Below are positions 61,931 through 64,000 of a stretch of DNA of 64,000 nucleotides, one piece after another (the first letter of the stretch is position 1; every line of letters begins with the position of its first letter). The stretch comes from Planctomycetaceae bacterium (GTDB taxonomy: Bacteria; Planctomycetota; Planctomycetia; Planctomycetales; Planctomycetaceae). The DNA lies in contig JAKFWC010000019.1 in the NCBI GenBank assembly GCA_021732975.1, positions 124,001 to 188,000 on the forward strand, written 5' to 3'. Both the position numbers and the translations under genes were made by a program. A model generated the notes under the pieces. The model was given only the letters and a program-made list of their open reading frames with translations, was not told where the DNA came from and did no database searches.

Positions 61931-63010
61931 ATGCCCCTCCCCCGGCTCTTCATCGGCAACTTCGATTTCGAGCACCGCCTCGCCGATCCGCAGCGCGTGT
62001 TGCCGCGACGGATTGAGGAACTCAATGCCGATCTGGCGTGGTCGTGGCTGGCACTCGCGCGCGAGGGGGACATCGTTTGGACGCCGCGGACGGCGGACTC
62101 GGAGGTGATTGCGGAAAGCGCAAGCGTGCGATTCGTTACTGACTGGCGCGACGTGGAGACCATTGTCGAACCAGTTCCGTGGGGTTGGACCGACGATTTG
62201 TTGCTGGCCGCACGGGTCAAGCGGTGGTCTCATCCCGCGATGAATCCCGCTGTCGTCAAATGGGCGAATTCCCGGCAGACATCGGCGTCTTTTGAAAAAA
62301 CGTGGGGTGTCGGCTTACCGGGAGCGCAAACCTGTCGAACATCGGACGGCGTGACGACGGCCATCGGAGCCCTGCCGGAACCGCAGCGCTGGGTCGTGAA
62401 AGCCGAGTTCGGCATGTCGGGCCGCGAACGGCAAGTAGGACAGGGTCCATTGTCCATACCTGCAGCAAATTGGGTTACTCGCCGTCAGGCGGCCGAGGGT
62501 GTCGTCTTCTTGGAACCGTGGGTCGAACGCCTCGACGAAGTCGGCATCCTTTTCGATGTTTCCGCTGATGGTGAACCAACACTCGTTGGCGTCGCCCCCA
62601 TGCTCATCGCGCCCGGCGGCCACTACCGCGGCAGTTGGTTCGCCCCGCTAATCACCATCGAACCGTGGTGGGCCGACGCCGTTGAAGTCGCGACCCGCGC
62701 CGCGAGGGAACTGCAAGCGCGTGGTTACCGCGGCCCGCTCGGGATCGATGCCATGCAGTATCGCCACACCGACGGCACCATCCGCGTTCGTCCGCTGCAG
62801 GACATCAACGCCCGCTGGTCGATGGGCCGCCTTGCCTGGAACTGGCGATCACACTTTCCGAACGCCAGCTGTGGTTACTGGTGGCACGGTCCGAAGTCCG
62901 CGTTTGATGTCGGCGAACATCTCACGGCGTGGCCGCTGCCGCAATCGCCGAACGTGCAACGAACGAGTCCCGCGGGCACGGAACATGTGGCGGTGCTCGT
63001 GTGGGTGTGA
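61931..63010 (+). CDS. ATP-grasp-like protein
   Basis: 359 residues from ATG 61931; the upstream start (TTG 61901) would add ten unlikely residues. The layout recalls ATP-grasp ligases: RWVVKAEFGMSGRERQVG (ATP-binding Lys and Gly-rich loop, about 155-172), VFLEPWVERLDEVGILFDVSADG (about 190-212), and GPLGIDAMQYRHTDGTIRVRPLQDINARWSMGRLAW (about 285-320, in parts), where acidic and Asn residues would bind magnesium. The N-terminal 120 residues resemble a pre-ATP-grasp domain. ATP-grasp enzymes join acids to amines; the substrates here are unknown. Confidence 0.7.
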   Translation: MPLPRLFIGNFDFEHRLADPQRVLPRRIEELNADLAWSWLALAREGDIVWTPRTADSEVIAESASVRFVTDWRDVETIVEPVPWGWTDDLLLAARVKRWSHPAMNPAVVKWANSRQTSASFEKTWGVGLPGAQTCRTSDGVTTAIGALPEPQRWVVKAEFGMSGRERQVGQGPLSIPAANWVTRRQAAEGVVFLEPWVERLDEVGILFDVSADGEPTLVGVAPMLIAPGGHYRGSWFAPLITIEPWWADAVEVATRAARELQARGYRGPLGIDAMQYRHTDGTIRVRPLQDINARWSMGRLAWNWRSHFPNASCGYWWHGPKSAFDVGEHLTAWPLPQSPNVQRTSPAGTEHVAVLVWV

Positions 63011-63021
63011 TCCCACTCCGT

Positions 63022-63270
63022 TTATGCTTCGGCAATCGGAGTGAGACGCCGATAGACTCGGCCTGCACGTTCGAGTTCAGCAACATCCCCGCGCTCCGCA
63101 CAGCGTTGTAGATGTTCCAAACGTCGTATTGTCTCGGGACGATAGGATGGCTCATGCGGCGCATCTGGGGCATAAACCACTTCAACCTCGACGGCAAGCG
63201 CCAAGTCGCCTCCCGAAACCCATTCGGTGGCCGTTTCCGTGCGATATGTCGGGACAGTTTGATCGCTCAT
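63022..63270 (-). CDS. Small protein coupled to DUF4258 gene
   Basis: 82 residues. Its ATG (63270) overlaps the stop of the DUF4258 gene (ATGA). The first half is acidic and beta-prone (LALAVEVEVVYAPDAP), the second half helical and charged (IRRLEHLQRCAERGDVAELERAGRVYRRL). No known domain. The coupling suggests that it works with the DUF4258 protein, possibly as an antitoxin-like partner; this is a guess from layout. Confidence 0.6.
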   Translation of the reverse strand: MSDQTVPTYRTETATEWVSGGDLALAVEVEVVYAPDAPHEPSYRPETIRRLEHLQRCAERGDVAELERAGRVYRRLTPIAEA

Positions 63271-63554
63271 AGGTCATCACCAAAGAAATGGACCGTCACC
63301 AGTAGCGCATCCCTCGTCTGCGGAAGCCAGGCCCAGACTACATTGACTTCCACTCCGTCCGGCAGTTCCTGAACGACGATAATCGAAGGATTCGGTTCAT
63401 CATCGAGACGGGATTCCAGCAGTTCGGCATCGTTCAAGCTGGCTTCCAATTGCCAATATTCGATTCGTCGCTCTAACAATCGTCGCGCTGCATGGCGTGA
63501 AATCAACGCTCTCCCCGTCGCCACGGCATCGCGAATCTCCACAAAGAGATTCAT
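63267..63554 (-). CDS. DUF4258 family protein (possible toxin component)
   Basis: 95 residues from ATG 63554. LISRHAARRLLERRIEYWQLEASL is the DUF4258 opening (SxHAxxRxxER), followed by a beta-rich IIVVQELPDGVEVNVVWAWLP and LVTVHFF. The fold is related to RelE-type RNases and MqsR-like proteins, and members are found in toxin-antitoxin-like gene pairs. An overlapping small partner follows. Toxicity is not shown by the sequence. Confidence 0.65.
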   Translation of the reverse strand: MNLFVEIRDAVATGRALISRHAARRLLERRIEYWQLEASLNDAELLESRLDDEPNPSIIVVQELPDGVEVNVVWAWLPQTRDALLVTVHFFGDDL

Positions 63555-63716
63555 TCCACTGAAGTCCAATTGAGCGAGTTAGGGGGCAACTCACGACAGT
63601 ATCACCGTTTAGACATCATGAAGTCTATGCGATTTTGTACGATTTCGGCGTCAAAAGGGGCCGTCTGATCTTTGCCCACATCGACTTGTCTGCGGCAGTT
63701 CTTGCCGATCTTCGTG

Positions 63717-63746
63717 TTGACACGTTTTTTCCACCCCTGATATAAC
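63717..63746 (+). promoter_or_regulatory. Strong sigma-70-like promoter before asparagine synthetase gene
   Basis: TTGACA (63717-63722) and TATAAC (63741-63746) with an 18-bp spacer, about 105 bp upstream of the ATG at 63851. Best housekeeping-type promoter seen in the window. Confidence 0.7.
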
Positions 63747-63850
63747 CCGCCGCCTTTTGGTTTGACGGACGCGGTGGCTCGCCGCGCACTCTTTGTGTGC
63801 GAGCAACGTCAGTTCCGTGTCGACCGGGGCGTTACAGGGGGCGGAAATCG

Positions 63851-64000
63851 ATGTGTGGAATCGTCGGGGCCTTGTCGTTTTCAGACCAATCCTTCAAGGT
63901 CACCGAGCCGTATCTCGCGCGGATGCGCGACACGATGGTGCACCGCGGCCCGGATGGCGGTGCCAACTGGATTTCTCCGGACGGTCGGATTGGTCTCGGT
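63851..64000 (+). CDS. asnB: Glutamine-hydrolysing asparagine synthetase-type protein, N-terminus (cut by window edge)
   Basis: ATG 63851 with GGGGCGGAAA upstream opens MCGIVGALSF, so Cys2 becomes the N-terminal nucleophile of the class II amidotransferase domain. MVHRGPDGGANW follows at about residue 29-40, the glutamine-binding loop of AsnB. Fifty residues are present; the synthetase domain is outside the window. Planctomycetes carry several AsnB-type proteins, some acting in exopolysaccharide or secondary-metabolite pathways, so the substrate (aspartate or another acid) is not certain from this part. Confidence 0.9.
   Translation, partial: MCGIVGALSFSDQSFKVTEPYLARMRDTMVHRGPDGGANWISPDGRIGLG

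Overview
The window looks like chromosomal DNA of a planctomycete (Planctomycetota, probably Planctomycetales). The marker families are typical of that phylum: three DUF1549/DUF1553 proteins with CxxCH haem-type motifs, three Tat-type DUF1501 proteins, three secreted sulfatases, an H-X9-DG pilin-like DUF1559 protein, two DUF6807 (PmoA-like) proteins, a Ser/Thr kinase with a single membrane anchor, and ECF sigma/anti-sigma pairs. The DNA is GC-rich. No rRNA, tRNA, prophage, IS element or CRISPR array was recognised.

Layout. 1-2.5 kb: start of glutamate synthase (gltB, cut by the window edge) behind a LysR regulator, then a GntR regulator with a candidate operator. 2.6-8.1 kb: DUF1549/DUF1553 protein, DUF1501 protein and a coupled methyltransferase. 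8.2-12.2 kb: a cobalamin riboswitch heading five tightly overlapping genes: a pilin-like DUF1559 protein, a small Cys-rich lipoprotein candidate, a DUF71/COG2102 ATP-pyrophosphatase, a DUF6580 membrane protein and a BtuF-like cobalamin-binding protein. This is a plausible new B12 acquisition/salvage operon and the most interesting unit here. 12.2-24 kb: kinase, RidA-like protein, dapB, copper ATPase copA, LRR membrane protein, NagB-like protein, CitG-like protein and SDR. 24-30 kb: a DUF1549/1553 + DUF1501 pair, then an ECF sigma factor whose membrane-bound partner carries its own DUF1549/1553 ectodomain. 30-32 kb: a dihydroorotate-dehydrogenase-like domain lacking key residues, fused to an internally duplicated membrane domain.

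32-40 kb: CopZ-like Fe-S protein, DUF6807, csrA, a receiver-like/RsbU-like protein, and a divergent GAF-HlyD adaptor and TolC-type lipoprotein. 40-49 kb: SGNH hydrolase, a large alpha/beta hydrolase with a long unexplained C-terminal part, hemC, comF and a second DUF6807 protein. 49-54.5 kb: three sulfatases. 54.6-64 kb: PQQ-type beta-propeller, DUF1501 with an upstream sigma/anti-sigma pair, radical SAM/SPASM protein, AhpC-type peroxiredoxin with an AhpD-like partner, ATP-grasp-like protein, a DUF4258 pair, and the start of an asparagine-synthetase-type gene behind a strong promoter.

A second theme is the intergenic DNA. Many gaps hold long inverted repeats of about 30-200 bp. They fall into several families, some present two or three times in this window: GC-rich double hairpins with swapped stems, 75-bp palindromes with 27-bp arms, and paired 'cgttccca' hairpins. 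They look like REP/MITE-type dispersed elements and often sit between gene 3' ends.
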